Positions 55,450 through 64,000 of a DNA stretch of 64,000 nucleotides are shown in pieces; position 1 is the stretch's first letter, and the number at the start of each line of letters is the position of its first letter. Below the pieces are notes generated by a model. The model saw only the letters and a program-made list of their open reading frames with translations. It was not told the DNA's origin and made no database searches. A program made the translations under genes and the position numbers. Origin of the DNA: OM182 bacterium MED-G28 (GTDB taxonomy: Bacteria; Pseudomonadota; Gammaproteobacteria; Pseudomonadales; Pseudohongiellaceae); NCBI GenBank assembly GCA_002457215.1, contig NTJZ01000005.1, forward strand, positions 62,001 through 126,000. Reading direction: 5' to 3'.

Positions 55450-55832
55450 GCGAACACCTTTTGCATTATTTCTTTCATGAATATAATTATAACCCTTCAG
55501 CGATAGCAGTAACTAGCCTGAAAATATGTGATTTACAACTATAGCCAAAGGCATAGACTAAAACCATGCCAACGGAGCTAAATATCCGGCTGAAGGGGAA
55601 CAACTTCGCGAACATAAAACGAAGCGAAGGCGAGTTAAATATGATGAACTTATTGAGTGATTTTTCAAAAAGTTCTTACAGTAGATAGGGATTTAATTCT
55701 CAAATAGATAAAGGCTGACGCGATCACAATCTACTTTACAAGCTTTATCATCTTTAAAATCATTTATTTTGTTTAATGAAAGTTATATGACACCGACACG
55801 AAATATGATCCAGCGATTCGTCTAATGATTAT
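55450..55832. other. Intergenic stretch, 383 bases, with a short protein-like frame
   Basis: Between the MORN gene and the FtsX-type permease. The plus-strand frame 55562-55660 reads AKYPAEGEQLREHKTKRRRV followed by KYDELIE-stop without a start codon or upstream coding sequence. It could be a gene remnant or chance. Nothing else is supported. Confidence 0.3.
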
Positions 55833-58568
55833 TTAAATAACGCCTCGCAATACATTTAATGGGCTAATGTTGACGACTTTCCGAGTAGAGTTTACACCAA
55901 GGCCAGCGATTATAAGCATGCCTAGTAACGGCCCTGCTATCCACACCCAATAGTGCAGTGAAAACTCCTGTTCGAAAATTTCTTCTTGCAGATAATATAC
56001 ACTAGCCTCAGCACCAATAGTCGCAATCAACCCGGCAACAAAACCGATACTAGCAAACTCAATAAGCAAGCTTGTCAGGATTAGTTTCTTTCCAGCGCCT
56101 AATGTTCGAAGTATCGCATTTTCATGAAACCGTTCATCGAGACTGGCATTGACACAAGCCAACAATACCAGCGCGCCACTCAACAGGACTAGAATAGAAA
56201 TTAGTTCAATCGCGGATGTAACTTGAGCAATGATAGTTTGTATTTGCTCAATCAAGCCATCGATCTCAATAATCACCATCGTTGGAAATAGACGAATCAA
56301 ATCGTTCAATAATATCTTCTGCTCCCTCTCCATAAGTGCGGTAGAGAGAAATGTCGCACCAATATGATCGATAGTACCAGGAGAAAAAATGATGAAGAAA
56401 TTTGGTTGCATATTATCCCAGCGAACACTCCGGAAACTGGAGACTTCCGCAGAAACAATTTGTTGGTTGACTTCAAATTCCAAACTGTCACCGAGCTTTA
56501 GATCTAACCATTCGGCATATTCTTGCTCAATTGAGACATAGCCTGGCTGCGATTCTGACCCCCACCAGGCGCCTTCCGTAATGAGATTTTCACTAGGCAA
56601 ATCTTCGGCCCAGGTTACCTGACGGCGACTTAATTGACCTCGAACCCGTCGGCCGCCAGTGGTGGCCTCTTCGCCATTTACCGGCGGGGCATCAGTTTGC
56701 GGACCTGAAACGGCCTCCGCAATCTCTGAATCTATTTCCACGCCTTCAAGCTCTAAATTTTCGATCTCATCATCGAGCTGAGCGTTTTCGGTCAAGGTGC
56801 CTCTACTCGCCGTCACTTGGTCTTCGTCACCCGGGTCTGGCAGATCGCCATTCACTCTAGTTACTCGGGCACTGATTAAGGGATAAAATTGATTACCTTG
56901 AATTCCATTCTCAACGAAGAAACTTTCAATCCCTTCTATTTGATTTTGGGTAATGTTCATCATGAAATGATTAGGTGTATTCTCAGGCAATTGTGCCTGC
57001 CATTCCTCAATCAAATCTGTACGCAACAACGTCAAAATTAACAACGACATAATAGTGATTGAAAATACCATTACCTGCAGAACATTTTGCTTACGCCTTC
57101 TGCGTGCTGCGGTCATCGCCAACAACCAGGCACTGCCTGCCTTCATCCCTGCAGAACCACTGGAACGTAAAAATAGATAAGAAACAATCGAAAGAAACAG
57201 CGCTATAGCACCAACAGAAATCACCAATACTGAAGTAAGTACAAAATCCTGACTATACCAAAACACTAAAAAGATGGTGCCAAGTATGCCAAAAACATAA
57301 GGCACGTTGGCTCCAATTTTTTGCTGACTCATGTCTTTTCGCAGCACTCGCAATGGAGGCGTTTCACGCAGTGCGAGCAATGGCGGAAGGGCAAATGAAA
57401 GCAAACAAATAAAGGCCGTCATAGCCCCAACCACATAGGGCTGAATACTCGGCTCAGGTAAGCTGATCAATAAGAGTGATTCCAGGAAAATCAGAATTAC
57501 CCAATGAACGAGCCAGCCAAGCAACCAACCGACAACAACAGCAATAGCAGCAAGTGCAATTTGAATCGATAAATAAATGAAAGAAATTTGAGAAGAGGTA
57601 CAACCGAATGTTTTTAGGATCGCAACATAATCGTAGTGTCTTTCACTGTATCGCTTAGCGGTTAAAGCGATAGCAACCCCTGCGAGGAGTACAGCAAACA
57701 GTGAGCCTAATAAAAGGAAACTTTCCGCACGCTCCAGTGCTTCGCGTACCTCTTCGCTTTCTTCGCGAATATCCCGTATGTAATATCTACCACGCCATTC
57801 TTCTCGCGCCCGGAACCATTCCTCAAAGGAGTCGAGTTCACCTATTTCATCCGCTGCGAAAAGATAGCGATAACTGACACGGCTACCAAGCTGCACAACA
57901 TTGGTTGCGATGACATCATCCATGTGAAGCATTAGTCTAGGACCTGCACTGTCCATCATGCTGCCACCGGAACGATCCGGCTCTGCAATGATTATCTGGC
58001 TAACGATTAATTCAGCCTCTCCTACAAAAATCGAATCACCAACTTCAATTTCTAGCGCCGACAAAGCCCGAGACTCCAACCAAACTTCACCTGGAGAGGG
58101 CCCATTTTGGACTGGTCGCCCACGGACAAAGGGCTCCTCTGCAATAATCACATCGCCACGCAATGGGTAGCCATCGGTAACCGCTTTTGCTGCGACGAGC
58201 ATATTGCCGGAGTCAGTGAAAGCCATCGAAGTGAAGGAGAGTATCTCTGCAGTCCGAAGACCTCGCGCCTGCCCTTCCTCGAGGACTTCTTCCGGGAGAA
58301 CTCCCCGGCCGCTAACAATACGATCAGCGGCTAACATATTTGCTGACTCCAACAAGAGTGCTTTTTCAAGTCGATCAGTAAACAAGGCTATGCCAGTAAC
58401 TGACGTTACCGCCATTACTAAGGCAAGAAATAATAGGCGCAATTCACCCCCTTGCCAGTCCCTCCAAAGCAAACGCATTGAGAGGTTAAAAAGATTTCCA
58501 AGGGGTTTGTTATCAGTAAGTATCTTGCTGCTTGCTTCAGGCACTAGCTGCTTCCTCAGTAGATTCAT
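55833..58568 (-). CDS. ybbP: FtsX-like ABC transporter permease (YbbP-type)
   Basis: 911 residues, longer than the roughly 800 of E. coli YbbP. MRLLWRDWQGGELRLLFLAL is the first helix region, with two FtsX modules near 260-390 and 780-905. The excess is an acidic, disordered periplasmic segment at roughly 570-650 (RGTLTENAQLDDEIENLELE, then EIAEAVSGPQTDAPPVNGEE). It probably works with YbbA and TesA in envelope lipid or lipoprotein handling. The start may be up to 30 codons later, since it overlaps the ATPase end by 32 bases. Confidence 0.85.
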   Translation of the reverse strand: MNLLRKQLVPEASSKILTDNKPLGNLFNLSMRLLWRDWQGGELRLLFLALVMAVTSVTGIALFTDRLEKALLLESANMLAADRIVSGRGVLPEEVLEEGQARGLRTAEILSFTSMAFTDSGNMLVAAKAVTDGYPLRGDVIIAEEPFVRGRPVQNGPSPGEVWLESRALSALEIEVGDSIFVGEAELIVSQIIIAEPDRSGGSMMDSAGPRLMLHMDDVIATNVVQLGSRVSYRYLFAADEIGELDSFEEWFRAREEWRGRYYIRDIREESEEVREALERAESFLLLGSLFAVLLAGVAIALTAKRYSERHYDYVAILKTFGCTSSQISFIYLSIQIALAAIAVVVGWLLGWLVHWVILIFLESLLLISLPEPSIQPYVVGAMTAFICLLSFALPPLLALRETPPLRVLRKDMSQQKIGANVPYVFGILGTIFLVFWYSQDFVLTSVLVISVGAIALFLSIVSYLFLRSSGSAGMKAGSAWLLAMTAARRRRKQNVLQVMVFSITIMSLLILTLLRTDLIEEWQAQLPENTPNHFMMNITQNQIEGIESFFVENGIQGNQFYPLISARVTRVNGDLPDPGDEDQVTASRGTLTENAQLDDEIENLELEGVEIDSEIAEAVSGPQTDAPPVNGEEATTGGRRVRGQLSRRQVTWAEDLPSENLITEGAWWGSESQPGYVSIEQEYAEWLDLKLGDSLEFEVNQQIVSAEVSSFRSVRWDNMQPNFFIIFSPGTIDHIGATFLSTALMEREQKILLNDLIRLFPTMVIIEIDGLIEQIQTIIAQVTSAIELISILVLLSGALVLLACVNASLDERFHENAILRTLGAGKKLILTSLLIEFASIGFVAGLIATIGAEASVYYLQEEIFEQEFSLHYWVWIAGPLLGMLIIAGLGVNSTRKVVNISPLNVLRGVI

Positions 58569-59259
58569 CGCTCACCAGCTCACCAGCAACTAGTTGCAGT
58601 TTTCTATCGCAACGGGACGCGAGCCGGTCATCGTGAGTCACTAATACTAAGGTAGTGGCATATTCACGATTGAGCTCAAACAACAGGTCAACTACTTTGG
58701 ATCCTGTAGCAGTATCGAGATTTCCTGTTGGTTCATCGGCAAAAAGAATACGAGCCTTAGTTGCAAATGCTCTCGCTATCGCCACGCGCTGCTGCTCGCC
58801 GCCGGAGAGTTGATTGGGGTAATGGTGCCAGCGTTCCTCCAAGCCAACTCTTTCTAATAAGCTAACCGCTTTTTCTCGTGCCTGAGCGTCCCCTTTTAGT
58901 TCAATAGGCAGCATCACATTTTCTAAGGCTGTGAGGCTGGGCAGTAACTGAAATGACTGAAATACGAATCCCACTAATTGACCGCGAAGTATGGCGCGCT
59001 GTTCTTCATCTAATTCGGACAGTTCATATCCATCAAGCAGTATCTCTCCGGATGATGAACCGTCCAGACCAGCCATAAGTCCAAGTAGTGTTGATTTACC
59101 GGAGCCCGAAGCGCCAATGATGGCAACAGCCTCGCCTGCTGCTATATGAATACTAATTCCTTTTAGTATTGTCAGCACGCCTTCGCTGGTATCTACAGCT
59201 TTTACCAAATTTCTTGTCTCTATCATGTGTTCATTATCCGCAGGCAAAACAGTGCGCAT
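58537..59259 (-). CDS. ybbA: ABC transporter ATP-binding protein YbbA
   Basis: 240 residues; an in-frame ATG at 59226 (MIETRNLVK) is the family-like start. IGASGSGKSTLLGLMAG is Walker A, NQLSGGEQQRVAIARAF the signature and ILFADEPTGNLD Walker B. It belongs to the MacB/LolD-type family and energises the downstream FtsX permease. It is divergent from tesA, as in E. coli. Confidence 0.92.
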   Translation of the reverse strand: MRTVLPADNEHMIETRNLVKAVDTSEGVLTILKGISIHIAAGEAVAIIGASGSGKSTLLGLMAGLDGSSSGEILLDGYELSELDEEQRAILRGQLVGFVFQSFQLLPSLTALENVMLPIELKGDAQAREKAVSLLERVGLEERWHHYPNQLSGGEQQRVAIARAFATKARILFADEPTGNLDTATGSKVVDLLFELNREYATTLVLVTHDDRLASRCDRKLQLVAGELVSDESTEEAASA

Positions 59260-59390
59260 TATAGTCGAATTAAAGCAAAGAAGGGGCTGTTAAAGCGCTT
59301 TAGTGGATTCCCTCTTTTGAGTCTATTAAAGTATACGAAATTCGAAGATCTGGTTTACCATATTCTATACATCCATTAGTAATTGAATCG

Positions 59391-60023
59391 ATGAAAGCCC
59401 GAATTATCAGTTTGTTAGTCATCATAATGAGTCTGTACCCTCTGGTTGCGCGCAGCGCCGAGGAGGCTACCAACACATTACTAGTATACGGAGATAGCCT
59501 AAGCGCAGCCTATGGGATTCAAGAAGCGCAAGGCTGGGTGACCTTGCTAGAGAGCAGGCTAAATGAAGAGAACTGGCCCTACAAACTCATAAACGGCAGT
59601 GTTAGTGGCGAAACCACCACCGGCGGCCTAGAACGTCTACCTGCAATGTTGAGTATTTATCAACCTGACCTCGTTATCCTTGAACTTGGCGGTAACGACG
59701 GATTACGCGGCCTTCCGCTTGAGACTTTAAAAGCCAATCTCAAAAAAATGATTTCATTAATTAGAGCTGAAGGGGGTGAAGTACTGCTAACAGGAATCCA
59801 GATTCCCCCGAATTATGGGCCACGCTATACGGAACCTTTTTTCAGCCTATACACTGAAATTTCAGAAGAAGATTCGCTAGCTCTAGTGCCCTTTCTGATC
59901 GAGGGAATTCCGCAACAGCCAGAGCTTATGCAAAATGACGGCATACATCCCAAAGCTGAAGCTCAAATTATGATCTTGGATAACGTTTGGCCCTATTTAG
60001 AGCCGATGCTGAGCAGACGTTAA
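59391..60023 (+). CDS. tesA: Arylesterase/acyl-CoA thioesterase I TesA (GDSL family)
   Basis: 210 residues with a signal peptide (about 22 residues). LLVYGDSLSAAYGI contains Ser36, ELGGNDGLRG Asn102, and NDGIHPKAEAQ Asp183 and His186, a complete SGNH set. It hydrolyses acyl thioesters and lysophospholipids in the periplasm. The divergent ybbA/ybbP context supports the assignment. Confidence 0.94.
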   Translation: MKARIISLLVIIMSLYPLVARSAEEATNTLLVYGDSLSAAYGIQEAQGWVTLLESRLNEENWPYKLINGSVSGETTTGGLERLPAMLSIYQPDLVILELGGNDGLRGLPLETLKANLKKMISLIRAEGGEVLLTGIQIPPNYGPRYTEPFFSLYTEISEEDSLALVPFLIEGIPQQPELMQNDGIHPKAEAQIMILDNVWPYLEPMLSRR

Positions 60024-60227
60024 ACTAACAAGCATAGGTCGAGCAGCGAAAAGATAACTGGAGATTTTTAACACAATCTAACTCAAATCCTTTTCTTCGT
60101 TGCGGCGGCGCAGGACCCATAATCCGTTAATTTGCAGCCTCATTACCCTATCGTTGCCACCACAAGTTTGGTCAAGATTGGGCAGTAAATAATTGGCTCA
60201 ATACTAAATAAGTACTTACTTCATTGG

Positions 60228-61523
60228 CTAGACTTTATCGATTCGGAATGAATCAGATCCATTAATTTTGAATAACATAAAAGCCGACGCCAGATTGCAC
60301 ATAGCCATCGCTAGAAGTGCCATATTGTAATCGCCTGCGATATCATAGTAATAAGCTACTAGCACCGGACCCAAGGCCGACATCCCGAATGTAAATGGCA
60401 TAGCAGTAGAGCGCACCGAACCAAGATAGCGCCTGCCGAAGAATGAAGCCCATATCACTTCCTGCAAAGGGAGAAGCCCTCCCCAACCAACTCCCATAAT
60501 GAGAAAACTCGCATAAATCAATATGTCCATTTGATTAGCTACGCTGAACACTATTAGCACGACTGAGCACCCGGTTATGGCCGCACCAAGAGAAGCCAGT
60601 CGACTCGGGCTGTATTTATCAATTAGATCTCCCCAAAAAGGTTTGCTGATAAACGCCGGCACAGAGGCAATCGAAATCATTGTGGCTGCCACCTGCCTTG
60701 AATAACCTGCGTCTGTCATCAAAGGAATGGTTTGAATTAGCATCACAGTTATCGATATCTGAAACAAACCAAAAGCCAGAACTAGAAAATAGAAGCTAGA
60801 AGTTCTCATCGCCTGTGCTCTGGTCATGGATTTTTCAAAATCTGCTTTAGCGGCTTCACCGTCTCCCGCATCCATTTCAGCCTGAGATTTTCCATCGGGA
60901 TGTAATTGATAATCTTCCGGACAGCGCCTGACAAAAGCCGACATCGGCAAAGTAACTAGAAAAGTAGCAATTCCCAATAGCTGCCAAGACTCGCGCCAGC
61001 CAAATATATCTACCATCCAGGTTGCAATAGGTGGCAGCAAGATTCCGCCCAGGGAAATTCCCATCCCTGCAATTGCAACCGCACGACCTCTTCTTTCGAC
61101 AAACCATTTCCCAAGAGTGACGTTTATTACAAGATTGCCTATTAGCGCCGCACCGATAGTGAGAATCAAACCATTGAGCAATAACCACTGGAGCAAAGTG
61201 CTGATGCTGCCAAGGCTATAAACAGCCAATGCCAAGATAAATGAGCCAACAAAAATAAACGGACGACCCCCGTACCGATCGATATGGGAGCCAATCACAA
61301 AGCCGGTGCATGCCATCACAACCTGGCCAATTGACCGAGAAGCGGTAAATTCTGCTCTAGTCCAACCAAATTCCTCGGTCATCGGGATCATGAACGAACC
61401 AACAACGTAATTCGCCATTCCAACCGCGAAAAATTGAGTAATAAATCCAGCCAGAACGATCCAATAGCCGTAATAGACTCGATTAGATGAGAAAGACAAA
61501 GGCAATGGTAATCCCGCCAACAA
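60228..61523 (-). CDS. MFS transporter (monocarboxylate/oxalate-formate antiporter-like)
   Basis: 431 residues, 12 hydrophobic segments. RVYYGYWIVLAGFITQFFAV and GWTRAEFTASRSIGQVVMA are typical of the MCT-like branch; FFGRRYLGSVRSTAMPFTFG is the second-half motif. A long central loop (about residues 205-235) separates the two halves. It probably moves an organic acid; the substrate is unknown. Confidence 0.87.
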   Translation of the reverse strand: MLAGLPLPLSFSSNRVYYGYWIVLAGFITQFFAVGMANYVVGSFMIPMTEEFGWTRAEFTASRSIGQVVMACTGFVIGSHIDRYGGRPFIFVGSFILALAVYSLGSISTLLQWLLLNGLILTIGAALIGNLVINVTLGKWFVERRGRAVAIAGMGISLGGILLPPIATWMVDIFGWRESWQLLGIATFLVTLPMSAFVRRCPEDYQLHPDGKSQAEMDAGDGEAAKADFEKSMTRAQAMRTSSFYFLVLAFGLFQISITVMLIQTIPLMTDAGYSRQVAATMISIASVPAFISKPFWGDLIDKYSPSRLASLGAAITGCSVVLIVFSVANQMDILIYASFLIMGVGWGGLLPLQEVIWASFFGRRYLGSVRSTAMPFTFGMSALGPVLVAYYYDIAGDYNMALLAMAMCNLASAFMLFKINGSDSFRIDKV

Positions 61524-62038
61524 AAAGACCGGATTCTAATCTATCAAATTAGGATAGTATACAAACTTCATCGGAGCCTTTCTTACCTGAGCTATTAATA
61601 AGATACCTGACCCTATAAAAAATACGCCATTAATATATAGCTTGTATTCTAGAAAGTACTATTGCATTAGAAGATTTACGCTGTCATACCTACTAGAAAA
61701 ATATTACCAGAACTCTACCAAATAGAGACGACCATAATGCTAGAGAGTCCGCTATGTGGAAGAGCTCTATCCCGATTCATCGCGGACTTTTCGGGCGCTG
61801 AAGCCCACTTTTCTTATGTTAGAAAGACTAACATCTTAATTAAATAGAATTTTTATTGGAGCGCAAGCTAGCACTAGGCGAAGTGAACATTCTTCTTTAG
61901 ACAAAGTAATACACTCCAAGAACGATTGATGGAAACATTTAGTACCGGACGGGATGTCTGCTATAAGAATAGTGACTAAGTATTTTTCAACCCTAGTCCA
62001 ATCCCTGCAAATAGCTAATCTTTTTTTGTTATAGCACT
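61524..62038. other. Intergenic stretch, 515 bases
   Basis: Downstream of pdxJ and upstream of the MFS gene. AT-rich with no start-codon-led ORF of protein-like character. A minus-strand ORF that crosses into pdxJ (61836-62099) lies in another frame and is a shadow. Confidence 0.35.
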
Positions 62039-62767
62039 CTAAGAGCTGGTAATTGCCAAGTATTGACTTACAACTTTTTCCACACCCTGCTCCAAACATT
62101 CAACTATTAATGCGTGACCAATGGACACTTCCAGGATATTCGGGATCATCAAAAAACGTTCAAGATTATGTAAATCGAGATCATGCCCTGCATTAATACC
62201 AATTCCTAGTTCTGTCGCTCGACATGCAGTATTCGCAAAAGCCCCCAATACTTTTTCTTCATTTTCGGTGGCGAAACTGGAAGCGAATTCTTCTGTATAC
62301 AACTCGATACGTTTAGCGCCAACGACTAAGACCTCGTCAACGAAAGCTGGTACTGGATCCAAAAACAAGCTACTTCGAATTCCAGCAGAATGAATGTTGT
62401 CGAGCACTCCCTTTAGCAACTCGGCATTTTTTCCCACCTCCCAACCATGATCTGACGTCAGCTGGCCTGGCGTATCAGGAACTAAAGTGCACTGTGCAGG
62501 CTCCACAGACATTACTAGATCTAGAAACTCTTCTGATGGATAGCCTTCAATATTTAACTCGACCCAAGGTTGAGATTTTAGAAATTCACTTAGATCCAGA
62601 ACGTCTTGCCGAGTAATATGCCGCTCGTCTGGACGCGGATGAACAGTAATGCCTCGGACCCCTAATCCAATCAGGCGTTCAGCAAATTCAACGACATTCG
62701 GATAATCTCGGCCGCGAGAATTTCTTAACCAAGCTATTTTGTTCAGGTTTACACTCAACATTGTCAT
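62039..62767 (-). CDS. pdxJ: Pyridoxine 5'-phosphate synthase PdxJ
   Basis: 242 residues. LSVNLNKIAWLRNSRGRDYP, GVRGITVHPRPDERHITRQD and the late GINAGHDLDLHNL are PdxJ signatures of the TIM barrel that joins 1-deoxyxylulose 5-phosphate with 3-amino-1-hydroxyacetone phosphate. MLSVNLNK two codons in is the usual start. It lies 1 base after the end of the hydrolase gene upstream, probably one operon with it and with the bcp gene. Confidence 0.95.
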   Translation of the reverse strand: MTMLSVNLNKIAWLRNSRGRDYPNVVEFAERLIGLGVRGITVHPRPDERHITRQDVLDLSEFLKSQPWVELNIEGYPSEEFLDLVMSVEPAQCTLVPDTPGQLTSDHGWEVGKNAELLKGVLDNIHSAGIRSSLFLDPVPAFVDEVLVVGAKRIELYTEEFASSFATENEEKVLGAFANTACRATELGIGINAGHDLDLHNLERFLMIPNILEVSIGHALIVECLEQGVEKVVSQYLAITSS

Positions 62768-62768
62768 C

Positions 62769-63554
62769 TTAGGTGTCCTTGGCTTGCAAAAAGTCTAATA
62801 TAACCTTTTGCAGGACTTGTGGTTTTTCTACATGCAACCAATGACCAGCCTGCTTAATTATTTTCATGTTTGCATTAGGGAATAGTTGCAATATTTCTGC
62901 CTCATGTTTTGACTGAATATATTTTGAGATCGCTCCCTTTATGAATAATGTTGGCTTTGTAAAAGTCCCACCTTCCGAAGGCTTTTCTCTTAGCCTGGCG
63001 TAATTACTTTCTATAGACTCAAGATTTAAACACCACCCGTATTTACCTTCATTATTACGAACAAGGTTGGTAAGCACAAAATTTCTCGTTGCTTCATCCT
63101 CCACAAATTCAGCTAATAGCTGTTCTGCCTCTTTACGACTACTAATTTTATCAAGAGCCATGGCTTTCATACCTGAGATGATTTGCAAGTGCCCATCCGC
63201 TTTATCAGGATAGGTAATCGGTGCTATATCAACCACAATACATTTCTCGACTCTATCACTGTGAGTAAGCGCCAGTTCCATAGAAACTTTGCCACCCATC
63301 GAATGGCCAATAAAATATCCGCTACTGATTTTGAGATGATCCATTAACTCGACCACATCATTTGCCATAATCGGATAATTAAACTGAGAGCCATGAAAGG
63401 ACCCGCCATGGTTTCTTAGATCGACACCTATCACCGCAAAATGCTCAGACAAATTTTTGCTGTGCCAGCCCCAGTTGCTTAAACTACCAAATAGCCCATG
63501 AAGAATAAGCAGAGGTGTCCCATTATTAGAATATTGTCGATAGTTGAGTAGCAT
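62769..63554 (-). CDS. Alpha/beta hydrolase, YbfF-type esterase
   Basis: 261 residues. PLLILHGLFGSLSNWGWHSK is the oxyanion loop, YFIGHSMGGKVSMELAL has the Ser elbow, and AGHWLHVEKP carries the catalytic His. YbfF-type esterases split short acyl esters or acyl-CoA. It starts 3 bases after the bcp stop on the same strand. Confidence 0.9.
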   Translation of the reverse strand: MLLNYRQYSNNGTPLLILHGLFGSLSNWGWHSKNLSEHFAVIGVDLRNHGGSFHGSQFNYPIMANDVVELMDHLKISSGYFIGHSMGGKVSMELALTHSDRVEKCIVVDIAPITYPDKADGHLQIISGMKAMALDKISSRKEAEQLLAEFVEDEATRNFVLTNLVRNNEGKYGWCLNLESIESNYARLREKPSEGGTFTKPTLFIKGAISKYIQSKHEAEILQLFPNANMKIIKQAGHWLHVEKPQVLQKVILDFLQAKDT

Positions 63555-63557
63555 CCT

Positions 63558-64000
63558 CTATTTAAGCGCTTTCAATATTTTAATAACATCATCATGGTGG
63601 GTTTTTGTCCTCACTTTATCCATGATATGAATAAGTTTGCCTTTGTTGTCGATAACGAATGTTGTCCGAATGATACCCATGAATTCACGACCCATAAATT
63701 TTTTGAGCCCCCATATTCCGTATTTATCAGCAATTTCATGACCCTCATCTGACAAAAGTCTAAAATTTAAGTCCTCTTTATTCTCAAACTTCTTTAAACG
63801 AGACACCGGGTCAGGACTGAGGCCTAGGGCCACAGCACCAAGCTCAGCGAGTTCTTTTTTGCTATCTCTCAGACCGCATGCCTGGACAGTACAACCAGGC
63901 GTCATAGCTTTCGGATAAAAATACAACACAATGTGATTCTTACCTTTAAAGTCTTTTAAACTAACTTTATTTCCGTTTTGGTCCCGCGCTGAAAATGCCG
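63558..64000 (-). CDS. bcp: Thioredoxin-dependent peroxiredoxin BCP (cut by window edge)
   Basis: The visible 146 codons start in frame at 63998; the true start lies beyond the window. FSARDQNGNKVSLKDFKGKN leads to FYPKAMTPGCTVQACGLRDS, with both the peroxidatic and the nearby resolving Cys of BCP. It reduces peroxides using thioredoxin. It heads the bcp-hydrolase-pdxJ run. It uses Cys, unlike the UGA peroxiredoxin at 24259. Confidence 0.93.
   Translation of the reverse strand, partial: AFSARDQNGNKVSLKDFKGKNHIVLYFYPKAMTPGCTVQACGLRDSKKELAELGAVALGLSPDPVSRLKKFENKEDLNFRLLSDEGHEIADKYGIWGLKKFMGREFMGIIRTTFVIDNKGKLIHIMDKVRTKTHHDDVIKILKALK

Noticed and set aside
61836-62099. 87-codon minus-strand ORF next to pdxJ
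   Set aside because: It overlaps the pdxJ 3' end in another frame and shows no protein-like features.
1-64000. tRNA, rRNA, CRISPR, insertion sequence or prophage
   Set aside because: No tRNA T-arm pattern, repeat-spacer array, transposase or phage gene was seen by eye on either strand; a tRNAscan or CRISPR search could not be run.

Overview
The window looks like chromosomal DNA of a heterotrophic marine-type gammaproteobacterium. The evidence is gammaproteobacterial housekeeping genes (mpl, ubiX, pdxH, pdxJ, the ybbA/ybbP/tesA arrangement, a TIGR02444-type gene, nudL, trhO), two TonB-dependent receptors, two PQQ-type quinoproteins and many exported proteins. No rRNA, tRNA, CRISPR, insertion sequence, integrase or phage gene was found. 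The assignment to a lineage is an inference from gene content.

Layout. 1-14.7 kb is an accessory, surface-oxidation region: an edge-truncated tannase-like esterase, a PfkB kinase, a PQQ beta-propeller dehydrogenase, a DUF1592/DUF1552 pair with c-type heme motifs, a redoxin gene that reads through an in-frame UGA, a large TonB receptor behind three Fur-like boxes, a VOC protein, a secreted two-gene unit including a 42-residue membrane peptide, a periplasmic single-CxxCH protein and a Tat-exported Gfo/Idh/MocA oxidoreductase. 14.9-17.5 kb holds a PaaI thioesterase, trhO and a cold-shock gene. 17.6-21.5 kb is a tight three-gene NCS1 permease / hydantoinase-A / DUF917 operon. 21.7-27.3 kb carries a cupin protein, a mercaptopyruvate sulfurtransferase, a DUF3014 protein, a second gene with an in-frame UGA (an exported peroxiredoxin), a TPR-like protein and a cyclase-family enzyme. 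27.6-35.1 kb has a second PQQ dehydrogenase, a lectin-fold-like secreted protein, GST, a degenerate S41 protease homologue, a YiiX-type hydrolase, an aldehyde dehydrogenase and a VOC protein. 35.2-46.5 kb has hydrolases, an SDR, a nitronate-monooxygenase-like enzyme, the second TonB receptor, NudL, a diguanylate cyclase, a DASS transporter, dienelactone hydrolase, a Cys peroxiredoxin and a trypsin-like protease. 46.6-64 kb is mostly conserved core genes.

The most notable observation is two probable selenoproteins. In the redoxin gene (7217-7705, minus) UGA replaces the first Cys of an HW-C-PYC active site. In the exported peroxiredoxin (24259-24801, minus) UGA replaces the peroxidatic Cys. 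Reading frame and homology continue on both sides of each UGA, and each UGA is followed by a small stem-loop at the distance and with the loop G expected of a bacterial SECIS element. Simple ORF calling splits or truncates both genes. Two further peroxiredoxins in the window (44807-45286 and the edge-truncated 63558-64000) use ordinary Cys. No selA, selB, selC or selD was seen here, so the selenocysteine machinery would have to lie elsewhere in the genome.
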